Part shown: one piece after another, positions 17,120 through 26,543 of the stretch | Layout of the letters: each line of letters starts with the position of its first letter | Numbering within the stretch: the first letter of the stretch is position 1 | Assembly: GCF_021390155.1 (NCBI RefSeq) | Contig: NZ_CP089985.1 | Location: 310,001-374,000, forward strand | Source: Pseudomonas sp. HN11 | GTDB lineage: Bacteria; Pseudomonadota; Gammaproteobacteria; Pseudomonadales; Pseudomonadaceae | Direction: 5' to 3' | Length of the DNA stretch: 64,000 bases | Notes under the pieces: generated by a model | Seen by the model: the letters and a program-made list of their open reading frames with translations, nothing else | Database searches by the model: none | What the model was told of the DNA's origin: nothing | Made by a program: the position numbers and the translations under genes

Positions 17120-17294
17120 AGGGCTACTGGGTTCTTGCGCCTCAGGTGAGGCCGTGAAGGCTCGCGCGGTTTTTTTATAAGACGTCGAACTTAACAAATT
17201 TCGCGCATCGTGATCGCGGCGATTGTCAGGGTGCTCGACCTTGCCGCCCTGGGTGCTTAGGCTGTCGGCCTTATGATCCATCTGAGCCAGCCTT

Positions 17295-18260
17295 ATGACT
17301 CGCGACGCCCTCGAACACAAACAGGTCCCGGTGTACTTCGCCGCCGTTCTGCTGGCCGTCGTCTTCGGCCTGCTTGCGCCCTCATTCGCCCACGGCCTCA
17401 GCGCGTTGGTCACCCCCGCTATCGCGGTGCTGATGTACGCGATGTTCCTGCAAATTCCCTTCCTGGACCTGCGCCAAAGCTTGGGCAACAAACTCTTCCT
17501 GTCGGCATTGTTGCTGGCCAATTTCATCCTTGTTCCCTTGCTGGTGTGGGCGTTGACCCAAAGCCTGGTGGGGCGCCCAGCCTTGCTGGTGGGGGCGTTG
17601 CTGGTGTTGCTGACGCCGTGTATCGACTATGTGGTGGTGTTTACCCACATCGGCAAGGGCGATTCGCGGTTGATGCTGGCCGCTACGCCGGTGCTGTTGC
17701 TGCTGCAGTTGGCGCTGTTGCCGATCTATTTGAGCCTGATGCTCGGCGCCCAATCCGAGGTGGTGGTAGAGGCGCAGCCGTTTGTAGAAGCGTTCCTCTT
17801 GCTGATCGTGATGCCGATGATTCTGGCTGTGATCACGACGTCGCTGGCGCGGCGATCATCGATGATCGGTGTCTGGAACAGTGCCTGGGCGTGGTTGCCG
17901 GTTCCGGCGATGGCGCTGGTGTTGTTTGTGGTGATCGCCTCACACATCACGTCGGTGGTGCGGGATTGGAGCCTGCTGTTCCCGGTGATCCCGGTGTATA
18001 TCGGCTTTTTGTTGTTCGCGCCGCTGATGGGGGCGTTGGCGTCGCGGCTGTTTACGCTCCCCGCCGTTACGGCCCGGGCGGTGACTTTCAGCGCTTCGAC
18101 GCGTAACTCGTTGGTGGTTCTGCCCTTGGCACTTGCGCTACCCGAAGATGTACGTGGCTTGGCGGCGACTGCGGTGATCCTGCAAACCCTGGTCGAGCTC
18201 GTTGGTGAGCTGATTTACGTTCGGTTGATCCCGAAATGGGTGTGGCCCGCAGGTCGGTAA
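17295..18260 (+). CDS. BASS/arsenite-resistance-type membrane transporter
   Basis: A 321-residue integral membrane protein with about ten hydrophobic helices and few charged residues. Its pattern matches the bile acid:Na+ symporter/ACR3 superfamily (VPVYFAAVLLAVVFGLLAP, then VLMYAMFLQIPFLDLRQSL, and FSASTRNSLVVLPLALALP late). Pseudomonads annotate such proteins as arsenic resistance proteins, but no ars genes are nearby, so the substrate is unknown. Only a weak Shine-Dalgarno precedes the ATG. No operon partner is obvious; the next gene begins 87 bases downstream. Confidence 0.8.
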   Translation: MTRDALEHKQVPVYFAAVLLAVVFGLLAPSFAHGLSALVTPAIAVLMYAMFLQIPFLDLRQSLGNKLFLSALLLANFILVPLLVWALTQSLVGRPALLVGALLVLLTPCIDYVVVFTHIGKGDSRLMLAATPVLLLLQLALLPIYLSLMLGAQSEVVVEAQPFVEAFLLLIVMPMILAVITTSLARRSSMIGVWNSAWAWLPVPAMALVLFVVIASHITSVVRDWSLLFPVIPVYIGFLLFAPLMGALASRLFTLPAVTARAVTFSASTRNSLVVLPLALALPEDVRGLAATAVILQTLVELVGELIYVRLIPKWVWPAGR

Positions 18261-18270
18261 ACGCGGGAAT

Positions 18271-18297
18271 GTTCAGGTCCGTTCAGGCGCTATTCAG
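18271..18297 (+). promoter_or_regulatory. Three TTCAG direct repeats upstream of the glycosyltransferase gene
   Basis: GTTCAGG at 18271 and 18281, then ATTCAG at 18292, recur at 10-11-base spacing. Helically phased direct repeats of this size are typical of OmpR-family response-regulator operators. They end about 50 bases before the start of the ArnT-like gene. The repeats are seen; the regulator is inference. Confidence 0.4.
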
Positions 18298-18347
18298 CAG
18301 GGCAGTCGGCACCATAAGTCGGCGCCCCTTACCTGACAGGTCAACCG

Positions 18348-19940
18348 ATGGATCACCGCAACCGTTTTCGCCTGGAGTCCTCAGGGATTTTCCTGTTTGC
18401 CCTGCTGCTGTTCACCCTGGGGATCTGGGATCAGCAACCCCAAGGATTTGACGGGCGCTGGGCGCTGTTCCTGCAAGAAATGTTTCGCCATGGCGCGAGC
18501 CTTTTCCCGACTACCTACGGCCAGCCCTACGCGGATTACCCCGGCACCGCGACCTTCTTCAGCTATGTATTTGCGCGACTGTTTGGTGCGCCCAACCACT
18601 TGGCCAATGTGCTGCCCACCGCCCTGGCGTCGGCTGGGGTGGTTGCTGTGATCTATCGCCTGCTGGTCCCGGCGAATCGCCAGTGGGCGTTGCTCACTGT
18701 GCTGTTGACCTTGCTCACGACTCAACTGCTCGAAAAATCCCGCTCGGTCTGCCTGGACCAGATGGTGGCGTTGTTGTGTGTGGGCAGTTTCTACCTGCTG
18801 CACAGTGGCGGGCGTTGGAGGCAGCTTGCGGTGTTTGCGTTGTTCGTCCTGGGCTTTGCGATACGCGGGCCGCTGGGGTTGATCGAAGTCTGTGGCGTGG
18901 TCTGCGTGTACTGGGCGTTGGGCAGGCCTGGGGAGCGAGTGAAACAGGTACTGATTCACGGCATCGTTGGCTTGGTGTTGCTGGCAGCCTGTTGGTGGCT
19001 GCTGGTGAAGTTGGCGCGCATCAGTGGGGGCGACGCCTTTGCCGACGAGGTCTTCAAGATGCAGGTGGGTGGTCGCCTCGATGAAACCGGCGAGCCGTTT
19101 TATTTCTACTTCCAGTTGAGCCTGTACCGCTACTTCCCGGTGGTGCCGCTGGCGCTGGCCACAATGATTGCGCTGCGTCATCGCTGGTCCGAGCGGTACG
19201 AAGGCGACATGCAATTGGTGGTGCGACTCGGCGCCTGTGGCTTGATGATCTTGCTCGGGCTGTCGGTGCCGCACTTCAAGCGCGCCTATTACATCCTGCC
19301 CATGGTGCCGATGTTTGCGGCTGTCGCGGCCTATGGGCTGCTTCAGGTGCCAGGTTGGCTTGCGGGCGTGCGCCGATGCTACGAAGGGCTGGTCGTGGCG
19401 CTACCGGCGTTGTGCGTGGTTGTAGTCTTTGTCTGTCGGCACGGGTGGCAAAAGCATGGTTACTGGCCCGACGTTTCGCTGCCGTTGCTGATTGGCGTGC
19501 TGGTGGTGCTGCAAGTGGCGGCGCTGATTGCCTGGCGGCGCGTGGGGCGGTTGGTATGGCTGAGCCTGATTGCGTTGCTGGCGCAATGGTTGTTGTTGGT
19601 GACGGTGGTCGAGCCGGCCAAGGATCTGCAGTTCGATACCCGTAAATTTGTCGACCGGGTAGAAGCTCTGCGTGCCACACAGCCGGGGCCGCTGGTGTTT
19701 ATCAATCTGGGGCGAGACACCTGGGCGGTGCGTTACATGATGAACCTGGATCATGATGAGCTGCCGATCTTTATCGGGAGCAGCGAGATCGAGCGGTTGG
19801 AGGCTTTGCCACGGCCAGCCTGGGTAATTGTGTCGCGCAAGGAAACGGCGTTGTTGAAAGGGACGCCTCTGGAGCAGCTGGCGCCAAGGTTTGAAGGGCG
19901 GTTGAACGACAACCCGTTGATGGTGTTTTTGTTGGAGTAG
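18348..19940 (+). CDS. Membrane glycosyltransferase, GT39/ArnT-like
   Basis: A 530-residue polytopic protein with the layout of the dolichyl-mannosyltransferase/ArnT superfamily. A cytoplasmic N-terminus precedes a first helix, and a first periplasmic loop (QQPQGFDGRWALFLQEMF) carries acidic residues where GT39 enzymes have their catalytic Asp. The YPGTATFFSYVFARLFG and SRSVCLDQMVALLC segments follow, then many helices and a soluble C-terminus. Family members move lipid-linked sugars onto lipid A, proteins or glycans; the acceptor here is unknown. Phased TTCAG repeats lie upstream. Confidence 0.83.
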   Translation: MDHRNRFRLESSGIFLFALLLFTLGIWDQQPQGFDGRWALFLQEMFRHGASLFPTTYGQPYADYPGTATFFSYVFARLFGAPNHLANVLPTALASAGVVAVIYRLLVPANRQWALLTVLLTLLTTQLLEKSRSVCLDQMVALLCVGSFYLLHSGGRWRQLAVFALFVLGFAIRGPLGLIEVCGVVCVYWALGRPGERVKQVLIHGIVGLVLLAACWWLLVKLARISGGDAFADEVFKMQVGGRLDETGEPFYFYFQLSLYRYFPVVPLALATMIALRHRWSERYEGDMQLVVRLGACGLMILLGLSVPHFKRAYYILPMVPMFAAVAAYGLLQVPGWLAGVRRCYEGLVVALPALCVVVVFVCRHGWQKHGYWPDVSLPLLIGVLVVLQVAALIAWRRVGRLVWLSLIALLAQWLLLVTVVEPAKDLQFDTRKFVDRVEALRATQPGPLVFINLGRDTWAVRYMMNLDHDELPIFIGSSEIERLEALPRPAWVIVSRKETALLKGTPLEQLAPRFEGRLNDNPLMVFLLE

Positions 19941-20004
19941 TGAGGTTGTCCGGCTCGGGGGGGTAGGTTGCCCCGGGTCTATTCAATAAATCCCAGGCAA
20001 CAAA

Positions 20005-20025
20005 AAACCCGCACTAGGCGGGTTT
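20005..20025 (-). terminator. Rho-independent terminator after tRNA-Phe
   Basis: AAACCCGC, a 5-base loop and GCGGGTTT form a perfect stem. On the minus strand the stem is followed by a T-run (GGGTTTTTTG), placing it about 45 bases downstream of the tRNA-Phe gene. It could also stop plus-strand transcription from the glycosyltransferase gene. Confidence 0.8.
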
Positions 20026-20069
20026 CTTGTGTGTTTCAGATAACGTTTGCACCACCTGAAACTAAATAG

Positions 20070-20145
20070 TGGTGCCCAGAGACGGAATCGAACCGCCGAC
20101 ACGGGGATTTTCAATCCCCTGCTCTACCGACTGAGCTATCTGGGC
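20070..20145 (-). tRNA. tRNA-Phe (anticodon GAA), CCA encoded
   Basis: The minus strand reads GCCCAGATAGCTCAGTCGG at the 5' end, an anticodon arm GGGGA-TTGAAAA-TCCCC with GAA at 20110-20112, a T arm with GGTTCGATTCC, and an acceptor arm ending TCTGGGCACCA. All four arms of the cloverleaf pair and the length is 76 nt including CCA. It lies downstream of yggX on the same strand. Confidence 0.98.
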
Positions 20146-20248
20146 AACGGGGCGCATTAAACGGGTTTTTCAGGGGGTCGTCAAGCAAGTTTTCAAAAAA
20201 TATTTAATTATTACCGTCGCTTACGTGCAGACCCTGGTTTCTGATCAA

Positions 20249-20521
20249 TTATTGAGCAGGCGGCACGTAGCCGTCGGCCTTGGCGTAATCTTCGCCGGAA
20301 AAGAACTTGTCCATCTCGCCCGCCAGGTATTTACGGTCTTCGGCGTTCATCATGTTCAGGCGTTTTTCGTTGATCAACAGGGTCTGGTGCTTCAGCCAGT
20401 CGCCCCAGGCTTTGGCGGAGACGTGCTCGAAAATGTCCTGGCCCTTGGCGCCTGGGTACGGAGGGCGTTCGAGGCCTGGCAATTGTTCTTTGTACTTGCG
20501 GCACATGATGGTGCGGGTCAT
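20249..20521 (-). CDS. yggX: YggX, Fe(II)-trafficking protein
   Basis: A 90-residue protein that begins [20 protein letters not shown] and has the single conserved Cys7. The PYPGAKGQ segment and KLAEWLKHQ-like [20 protein letters not shown] core are diagnostic of YggX. The family protects iron-sulfur clusters from oxidation and is linked to Fe(II) handling. Its start overlaps the mutY stop (ATGA). The mutY-yggX pairing is conserved in gamma-proteobacteria and makes sense because MutY carries an FeS cluster. Confidence 0.97.
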   Translation of the reverse strand: MTRTIMCRKYKEQLPGLERPPYPGAKGQDIFEHVSAKAWGDWLKHQTLLINEKRLNMMNAEDRKYLAGEMDKFFSGEDYAKADGYVPPAQ

Positions 20522-21585
20522 GACGAAACTCCTGCATTCAATACGTCGGCCGCGCGCTTCAGCAGTTTTTTCACCGGGGCGGCAAGGCCCAGGCGCGGCG
20601 GGGTGGCGAGGTTATACCAGAGCCAGTCGGCCTCGGCCACGTGATGGGCGGTTTCCTCGACCTGGACCAGCCAGGGTTCGATAGCCAACTGAAAGTGGCT
20701 GAAGGTGTGGATCAGCCCCGGCAGCTCCTGTGGCTTGCCCAGTTCCAGCGCGTGCTGGTTGGCCAGATGCTCCAGGTCTTGCAGCTCGTCCAGCTCCGGC
20801 AAACTCCACAGGCCGCCCCACAGGCCGGTGGAAGGGCGACGGTAAAGCAGGATCGCGCCCTCGGCATTGGCCAGCAACGGCATCAATGTGCGCTTTTGCG
20901 GGATGGACTTGCGCGGCTTGGGGATCGGGTAGCGCGTCTCCAGGCCGAGCATGTGGGCTTCGCAGCCTTTTTCCAGCGGACACAGCAGGCAGCTGGGTTT
21001 GCTGCGGGTGCAGAGCGTGGCGCCCATGTCCATCATGGCCTGGGTGTAGGCGTTGACGCGGGTCTGGGGCGTGAAGCGCTCTGCGGTGGCCCACAGCTGC
21101 TTGGCTACTTTGGGTTCGCCGGGGTAGCCCTCCTGTGCGGTAAAGCGCGCCAGCACGCGCTTGACGTTGCCGTCGAGGATCGGCGCGCGCAGGCCCATGC
21201 TCAGGCTGGCGATCGCGCCAGCGGTGGACAGGCCGATGCCGGGCAGCTCGGTGAGCTTCTCGACATCCCTGGGAAACTCGCCGCCGTACTCGGCCACGAC
21301 AATCTTCGCGGTCTTTTGCAGGTTGCGCGCGCGGGTGTAGTAACCCAGGCCGGTCCACAAATGCAGCACTTCATCTTCCGGCGCGGCGGCCAGGGCCTCG
21401 ACCGTCGGCAGCGAGGCCATGAAACGGTCGAAGTAATTGAGCACGGTGCTTACCTGGGTCTGCTGCAACATGATCTCCGAGACCCACACCCGGTAAGGGG
21501 TGATGTCCTGTTGCCAGGGCAGGTCGTGGCGACCGTGGCGGTCGTACCAATCCAGCACCGCCGTTGAAAACTGCTCGTTTCTCAT
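20518..21585 (-). CDS. mutY: Adenine DNA glycosylase MutY
   Basis: A 355-residue base-excision enzyme that removes A mispaired with 8-oxoG. It shows the N-terminal [13 protein letters not shown], the catalytic region [18 protein letters not shown], a helix-hairpin-helix with [14 protein letters not shown], and the 4Fe-4S ligand pattern C-X6-C-X2-C-X5-C ([17 protein letters not shown]). The C-terminal NUDIX-like domain includes [19 protein letters not shown]. The length is normal. It overlaps the asmA stop and the yggX start by 4 bases each, forming an asmA-mutY-yggX operon. Confidence 0.98.
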   Translation of the reverse strand: MRNEQFSTAVLDWYDRHGRHDLPWQQDITPYRVWVSEIMLQQTQVSTVLNYFDRFMASLPTVEALAAAPEDEVLHLWTGLGYYTRARNLQKTAKIVVAEYGGEFPRDVEKLTELPGIGLSTAGAIASLSMGLRAPILDGNVKRVLARFTAQEGYPGEPKVAKQLWATAERFTPQTRVNAYTQAMMDMGATLCTRSKPSCLLCPLEKGCEAHMLGLETRYPIPKPRKSIPQKRTLMPLLANAEGAILLYRRPSTGLWGGLWSLPELDELQDLEHLANQHALELGKPQELPGLIHTFSHFQLAIEPWLVQVEETAHHVAEADWLWYNLATPPRLGLAAPVKKLLKRAADVLNAGVSS

Positions 21586-23792
21586 CGTTTGAACAAGCCT
21601 TTCAAAGCATCTTTGAGCTGCGGGTTAACCTTGTCGAGTTTCTCTTCCAGCTTCTCGTTCAGGCGGTTGCCGGCCGCCTTGATGGCGACCTGCCCCAGGC
21701 CGTCCTTGTCCAGGCGGCAGGCCTTGGCGCCGAGTTCCAGCGGGCCACGGCAGCGCAGCGGCACTTCGATGCCCTGGAAGTTCGAGCCCACTTGGCACGC
21801 AGGGTCCGGGGTTTCACGCTGGTCGCCTTCGACAATGATGCCGACGCGGTAGTCCATGCCCAGCACGCGCAGGTCGATGTCGCCGTTACCGTTGACGGTC
21901 AGGCCCGGGATGCGCACTTTCAGGTCAGGGTTGCTGGCCACACCGTTACGGAAGGTCAGGTTGCCCTTCAACTCCTGGAACGGCGTGTCCTTGCCTTGCG
22001 GCGTGCTGCTCAAGGTCTTGCGGTTGAGCAGGGCGATGCCGGTGCACAGTTGCTGTTCAAGGTTGGCGTTGAGCAGCACGCCGTTGTTGATCACAAAGCT
22101 GGCAGTGCCGTTGAGGCTGTCGATCAAGGCTTTCTGGCTATTGCCACGGCCCGTGAGGTTGCTGTCGAGGGTGATCTGGCCCTTCACCGGTGGGTTTTGC
22201 CCCTGGGCTTGCAGGATGCGTTCAACCGGCACTTGCTTGATATGGCTTTGCAGTGCGAGCACCGGAATATCCTGGCGCACGTCGAGCGTGCCATTGGCCT
22301 GAAAGGTGCCGTTGTAGAGTCCGCCGCTCAGGGTGTCGAGCTTGAGCTGGCCATCGATGCCGGACGCCTTGAGCGCCGCATTCTGGATCGGCAGCTTGCT
22401 CAGGGTCAGTTGGCCGAAAGCCAGGTCGGCGTTCACATCCAGCGTGCGCAGGCGCGCCAGCGGCAGCAGTTTGTCGCTGCTCCAGGCGCCTTTGGTCGGC
22501 GTGTCGGGCAGCGGTGTGGTGCCACCGGCCGCCATGGCGCCGGCTTCGCTGTTCTGTACTTCGGCCTGGCGTGCAGCTGTTGCACCCTTGGCGGATTCGG
22601 ACTTGGCCGGCAGGTAGTTGTCGGCGTTGAACGTGTCGCCCTTGAGTTGAACGCGTAGAGATTGCTTGGCGAAATCCTCCACGGCCACGCGACCGGTGAA
22701 GGTGCTGCCGTCGAGTTTCAGGTTCAAGTCTTCCAGCGCCACGCTGGTCGGCGTGCCCTTGAGACGGCTGACCAGCTCGACCTTGCTCAGGCTGCCCTCG
22801 GCCAGTGGCGGCAGCGGGTGGCCGACACTGTCGAGGAACTTGGCCAGGTCAAACTGGGCAATGGACAGCGCGCCGCTGATTTGCGGGGTCTTGTCCAGGT
22901 CGTTGACCTTCAGCTCGCCCAACGCCCGCAACTGGTTGGCCGACAGCTTCATGTTGGTCCACTCGGCGATATTCGCCGCTTGGTCAACCAGCAGTTGACC
23001 CTGAGTGGAGAACGTCACGGTCTTGCCTTGCAGCGGCTCTCCTGTGGCTTCACCGGTGATCTTCATGTCTTCAAGTTGGTAACGCTTGAGCGCACGCTGG
23101 ATGCGCAGGTTGCCGTTGAGTTCGGTCTTGACGCGCATCACCGGCTGGTTGCTGCCGAAGAACGCGGTGAGTTTCACCGGAATGCTGGCGCCTTCGTGCA
23201 CGGCACCGGCGCTCAGTTGGATGCTTTCGGCGCTGAACTGCTTGCCGGTCTGCTCGTCGTTGTATTCGACGCGGGCGTTGTTGACCGTCAGGCTATCGAT
23301 GTCCAGACGGATGGGTTTCGAGGGTTTTTCCGGTTCGGGTTCGGCAGGCTTCTCGACCGAGCCGGGGCTGCCGGCGGTCGCCTCGGTCACGTTCTTGCCG
23401 ATGTCTTCCCAGTTGCCATGGCCTTGCTTGTCGCGGGTGAGGCGCAGGTTCAGGCCTTCGACGCGTACATCGCTCATCTGCACCTCGCGGCGCAGCAGTG
23501 GCAACACGCGCACTGACAGGCCGAGCATCTGCAGGTCGGCGAACGGCTGTGTCGGCGCGGTCAGGGTCGCCACGCTGGCTTCGTGCAATTCAAGGCCGAG
23601 CCAGGGGAACAGGCTCCAGCCGATATCGCCATTGAGCGTCAGCTCGATGTGGGCCTTGTCGCGGGCGATCTGGCGAATCTCGTCTTTATAGTCGTTGGGA
23701 TCGAAGAGATGGGTCAGGGCAAAGCCTAGAGCCACAATGATCAGCAACAGCCCGAGAAGTACCAGACCCAGGATTTTGCCGAACGCTTTCAT
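21582..23792 (-). CDS. AsmA-family inner-membrane-anchored protein
   Basis: A 736-residue protein with an N-terminal membrane helix (MKAFGKILGLVLLGLLLIIV) and a long, mostly beta-structured periplasmic part. The characteristic AsmA features are DPNDYKDEIRQIARDKAHIEL near the N-terminus and the C-terminal block with LNANLEQQLCTGIALLN and TFRNGVASNPDLKVRIPGL. The start at MKAFGK (23792) was preferred because AAGGACTCGCCC precedes it and it begins the signal-anchor directly. AsmA proteins affect outer-membrane biogenesis and are related to phospholipid-transport proteins such as TamB. First gene of the asmA-mutY-yggX operon. Confidence 0.92.
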   Translation of the reverse strand: MKAFGKILGLVLLGLLLIIVALGFALTHLFDPNDYKDEIRQIARDKAHIELTLNGDIGWSLFPWLGLELHEASVATLTAPTQPFADLQMLGLSVRVLPLLRREVQMSDVRVEGLNLRLTRDKQGHGNWEDIGKNVTEATAGSPGSVEKPAEPEPEKPSKPIRLDIDSLTVNNARVEYNDEQTGKQFSAESIQLSAGAVHEGASIPVKLTAFFGSNQPVMRVKTELNGNLRIQRALKRYQLEDMKITGEATGEPLQGKTVTFSTQGQLLVDQAANIAEWTNMKLSANQLRALGELKVNDLDKTPQISGALSIAQFDLAKFLDSVGHPLPPLAEGSLSKVELVSRLKGTPTSVALEDLNLKLDGSTFTGRVAVEDFAKQSLRVQLKGDTFNADNYLPAKSESAKGATAARQAEVQNSEAGAMAAGGTTPLPDTPTKGAWSSDKLLPLARLRTLDVNADLAFGQLTLSKLPIQNAALKASGIDGQLKLDTLSGGLYNGTFQANGTLDVRQDIPVLALQSHIKQVPVERILQAQGQNPPVKGQITLDSNLTGRGNSQKALIDSLNGTASFVINNGVLLNANLEQQLCTGIALLNRKTLSSTPQGKDTPFQELKGNLTFRNGVASNPDLKVRIPGLTVNGNGDIDLRVLGMDYRVGIIVEGDQRETPDPACQVGSNFQGIEVPLRCRGPLELGAKACRLDKDGLGQVAIKAAGNRLNEKLEEKLDKVNPQLKDALKGLFKR

Positions 23793-23832
23793 GGGCGAGT
23801 CCTTGTATGTCGATTTCAAAATTTAGCCGCAG

Positions 23833-23860
23833 AGTATAACGCCCGAAGGCGTGCGTCAGT
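23833..23860 (-). promoter_or_regulatory. Candidate sigma70 promoter for asmA-mutY-yggX
   Basis: On the minus strand ACTGAC is followed after 16 bases by TATACT, with the -10 about 40 bases before the asmA ATG. The -10 is good and the -35 is moderate. Confidence 0.45.
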
Positions 23861-24117
23861 GCCCCGATCGTTACATTGTATCCAGGGGCGGGGAAACGGG
23901 TTTTTGGCGCCAAACAAAACAGATTTCCTGAAAAAGGTGATATCAGTTTGGTTTTTCTGTCATCCACAGGTGCTAATCTGCGCAGGTTCGTCCGCCTTCT
24001 GCGACTTAAGGTCGCGCTTAAAAGGGAGCTTCACTCAACAAAACGGCCACGCTTTGCGTGCAAGGCCGAGGGAGAGAGCGCCTGACGGACACATACTAAC
24101 AACTGGGGGAAACACCA
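23861..24117. other. Intergenic region between asmA and the OFA transporter gene
   Basis: Apart from the asmA promoter candidate at its left edge, I see no RNA gene, repeat or strong promoter here. A small palindrome (GCGACTTAAGGTCGC) lies near 24000. The MFS start is preceded by ACTGGGGGAAACACCA. Confidence 0.5.
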
Positions 24118-25779
24118 ATGAGCACTAGCACTGTGGCAGGTTCAACTGCCGCAAAGCCTGCGTTCCTGTCCAAGGAACGTATTATCGCCAAGCCCGGCTT
24201 CAACCGCTGGCTGGTTCCACCGGCCGCCCTGGCCATCCACCTGTGCATCGGCATGGCCTACGGGTTCTCGGTGTTCTGGCTGCCGCTGTCCAAGGCGCTG
24301 GGTATCACTAAACCGCTCGCCTGCGCGCCGGACATGAGCTTTATCGCCCAAGTCTTCTCGTCCCAATGCGACTGGCCCATCTCCATGCTGGGTTGGATCT
24401 ACACCCTGTTCTTCATCTTCCTGGGCTGCTCGGCAGCGATCTGGGGCGGCTGGCTGGAACATGCCGGGCCACGTAAGGCCGGTGTTGTATCGGCATTGTG
24501 CTGGTGCGGTGGCCTGCTGATCTCGGCGTTGGGTATCTATACCCATCAGATCTGGCTGATGTGGATCGGCTCCGGGGTCATCGGCGGTATTGGCCTGGGC
24601 CTGGGCTACATCTCGCCCGTATCGACCCTGATCAAGTGGTTCCCGGACAAGCGCGGCATGGCCACCGGTATGGCGATCATGGGCTTCGGCGGCGGCGCGA
24701 TGGTAGGCGCGCCGTTGGCAGCAGCCTTGATGGGCCACTTCGCCACGCCCGACAGCGTGGGCGTATGGCAGAGCTTCCTGGTGATGGCCGCGATCTACTT
24801 CGTGTTCATGATCGGCGGCGCCTTGTCCTACCGCGTTCCGCCGACCGGCTGGAAGCCTGAGGGCTGGACCGCGCCGGCGAAAAAAGCCAGCAATGCGATG
24901 ATCACCCACCGTCACGTCCACGTGAACGTGGCCTGGAAAACCCCACAATTCCGCCTGGTGTGGCTGGTGCTGTGCCTGAACGTCTCTGCCGGTATCGGCA
25001 TCCTCGGCATGGCTTCGCCTCTGCTGCAGGAGGTGTTCGGCGGCAAGCTGCTGGGTGTGGATGTACCATTCGGCCAACTGGATGCGGGCCAATTGGCTTC
25101 CATCGCGGCCATCGCGGCAGGTTTCACCGGTCTGTTGAGCTTGTTCAACATCGGTGGCCGGTTCTTCTGGGCATCGTTCTCCGACTACCTGGGCCGTAAA
25201 AACACTTATTTCGTGTTCTTCGCCCTGGGCTTTGCCCTGTATGCGCTGATCCCGAACCTGGGGCACCTGGGTAACGTGGCACTGTTCGTGGCGGCGTTCT
25301 GCATCATCCTGTCGATGTACGGCGGTGGTTTTGCAACCGTTCCGGCTTACCTGGCCGACCTGTTCGGTACGCAGATGGTCGGTGCGATCCACGGTCGTCT
25401 GCTCACTGCCTGGGCGGCTGCGGGCGTATTGGGCCCGGTGTTGGTGAACTATCTGCGTGAGTATCAGCTGAGCATCGGCGTTGAACGCGCTGCGGCCTAC
25501 GACATCACCTTGTACATCCTGGCCGGTCTGTTGGTGCTGGGTTTCATCTGCAACCTGCTGGTTCGTCCGGTGGCCGACAAGTACTTCATGACCGATGCCG
25601 AGCTGGCCGCCGAACAGGCGCTGGGCCACGACAAAGGCGCGGACGCGACCACTTCCCTTGAGTGGAAAGCCGCTCCCGGTACTGTGCCTTTGGCCATTGC
25701 CGCCTGGCTGGTGGTGGGTATTCCGTTGGCGTGGGGTGTCTGGGTGACGCTGCAGAAGACCGCGGTACTGTTCCACTAA
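24118..25779 (+). CDS. OFA-family MFS transporter (oxalate/formate antiporter family)
   Basis: A 553-residue major facilitator with about 12 membrane segments. The first half contains LAIHLCIGMAYGFSVFWLPLSKALG and the MFS loop HAGPRKAG, followed by GIGLGLGYISPVSTLIKWFPDKRGMATGMAIMGFGGG. This last block is the signature of the OFA (oxalate/formate antiporter) subfamily. The central loop is long (about residues 235-270) and the C-terminal tail is hydrophilic, followed by a further helix. The substrate is likely a small monocarboxylate but cannot be specified. It is monocistronic. Confidence 0.85.
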   Translation: MSTSTVAGSTAAKPAFLSKERIIAKPGFNRWLVPPAALAIHLCIGMAYGFSVFWLPLSKALGITKPLACAPDMSFIAQVFSSQCDWPISMLGWIYTLFFIFLGCSAAIWGGWLEHAGPRKAGVVSALCWCGGLLISALGIYTHQIWLMWIGSGVIGGIGLGLGYISPVSTLIKWFPDKRGMATGMAIMGFGGGAMVGAPLAAALMGHFATPDSVGVWQSFLVMAAIYFVFMIGGALSYRVPPTGWKPEGWTAPAKKASNAMITHRHVHVNVAWKTPQFRLVWLVLCLNVSAGIGILGMASPLLQEVFGGKLLGVDVPFGQLDAGQLASIAAIAAGFTGLLSLFNIGGRFFWASFSDYLGRKNTYFVFFALGFALYALIPNLGHLGNVALFVAAFCIILSMYGGGFATVPAYLADLFGTQMVGAIHGRLLTAWAAAGVLGPVLVNYLREYQLSIGVERAAAYDITLYILAGLLVLGFICNLLVRPVADKYFMTDAELAAEQALGHDKGADATTSLEWKAAPGTVPLAIAAWLVVGIPLAWGVWVTLQKTAVLFH

Positions 25780-25883
25780 GTTGAATGCAGGCAGGTGCAC
25801 CATCCTGGAGCGCCTGCTTGTACACACACATGTCTATCCCCGACATTCCTCGCTTCAACTCGTCAGTCTTATCCCCTCCGATG

Positions 25884-25912
25884 TTTCTGTTTGGCGCCCG
25901 CCCCCCTATAAT
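25884..25912 (+). promoter_or_regulatory. Candidate promoter of the hisBH operon
   Basis: A perfect -10 TATAAT at 25907-25912 lies 37 bases before the hisB start. A weak -35 (TTTCTG) is placed 17 bases upstream of it. Confidence 0.5.
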
Positions 25913-25949
25913 GGCTGCCTTTTTCGCCCAATGATTTGCGGAGCTGGTG

Positions 25950-26543
25950 ATGGCCGAACGTAAGGCGTCCGTCGAGCGCGACACTCTGGAAACCCAGATC
26001 AAAGCCTCGATCAACCTGGATGGCACCGGAAAGGCCCGATTTGATATCGGTGTACCTTTTCTTGAGCACATGCTGGACCAGATCGCCCGTCACGGGCTGA
26101 TCGACCTGGATATCGTCAGCAAGGGCGACCTGCATATCGACGACCACCACACGGTGGAAGACGTAGGCATCACCCTCGGCCAGGCATTTGCCAAGGCCAT
26201 CGGCGACAAAAAAGGCATCCGTCGCTACGGCCACGCCTATGTCCCGCTGGACGAAGCGCTGTCGCGCGTGGTCATCGACTTTTCCGGCCGCCCAGGCCTG
26301 CAGATGCACGTGCCCTACACCCGCGCGACCGTGGGTGGCTTCGACGTCGACCTGTTCCAGGAATTTTTCCAGGGTTTCGTCAACCACGCACTGGTCAGCC
26401 TGCACATCGACAACCTGCGCGGCACCAACACTCACCACCAGATCGAAACCGTGTTCAAGGCTTTCGGCCGCGCGCTGCGCATGGCCGTCGAGCTCGATGA
26501 CCGCATGGCCGGGCAAATGCCTTCGACCAAGGGCGTTCTGTAA
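25950..26543 (+). CDS. hisB: Imidazoleglycerol-phosphate dehydratase HisB
   Basis: A 197-residue monofunctional HisB of the histidine pathway, converting imidazole glycerol phosphate to imidazole acetol phosphate. The family's His-rich metal sites are present: [16 protein letters not shown] [15 protein letters not shown] near residues 60-75 and [16 protein letters not shown] near the end. The ATG at 25950 follows GGAGCTGGTG. No HisB-N phosphatase domain is fused, as usual in pseudomonads. Its TAA overlaps the hisH start (TAATG). Confidence 0.98.
   Translation: MAERKASVERDTLETQIKASINLDGTGKARFDIGVPFLEHMLDQIARHGLIDLDIVSKGDLHIDDHHTVEDVGITLGQAFAKAIGDKKGIRRYGHAYVPLDEALSRVVIDFSGRPGLQMHVPYTRATVGGFDVDLFQEFFQGFVNHALVSLHIDNLRGTNTHHQIETVFKAFGRALRMAVELDDRMAGQMPSTKGVL

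Noticed and set aside
16745..17527. 260-codon minus-strand open frame taken as an intact gene
   Set aside because: Only its middle has family similarity (hydrolase block FPGKRLG...). The upstream part overlaps the start of the BASS transporter and the rest is out of frame, so it is treated as a pseudogene.
24142..25827. 561-codon minus-strand open frame opposite the OFA transporter
   Set aside because: Composition is that of an antisense shadow, and the plus-strand protein is a clear MFS transporter.
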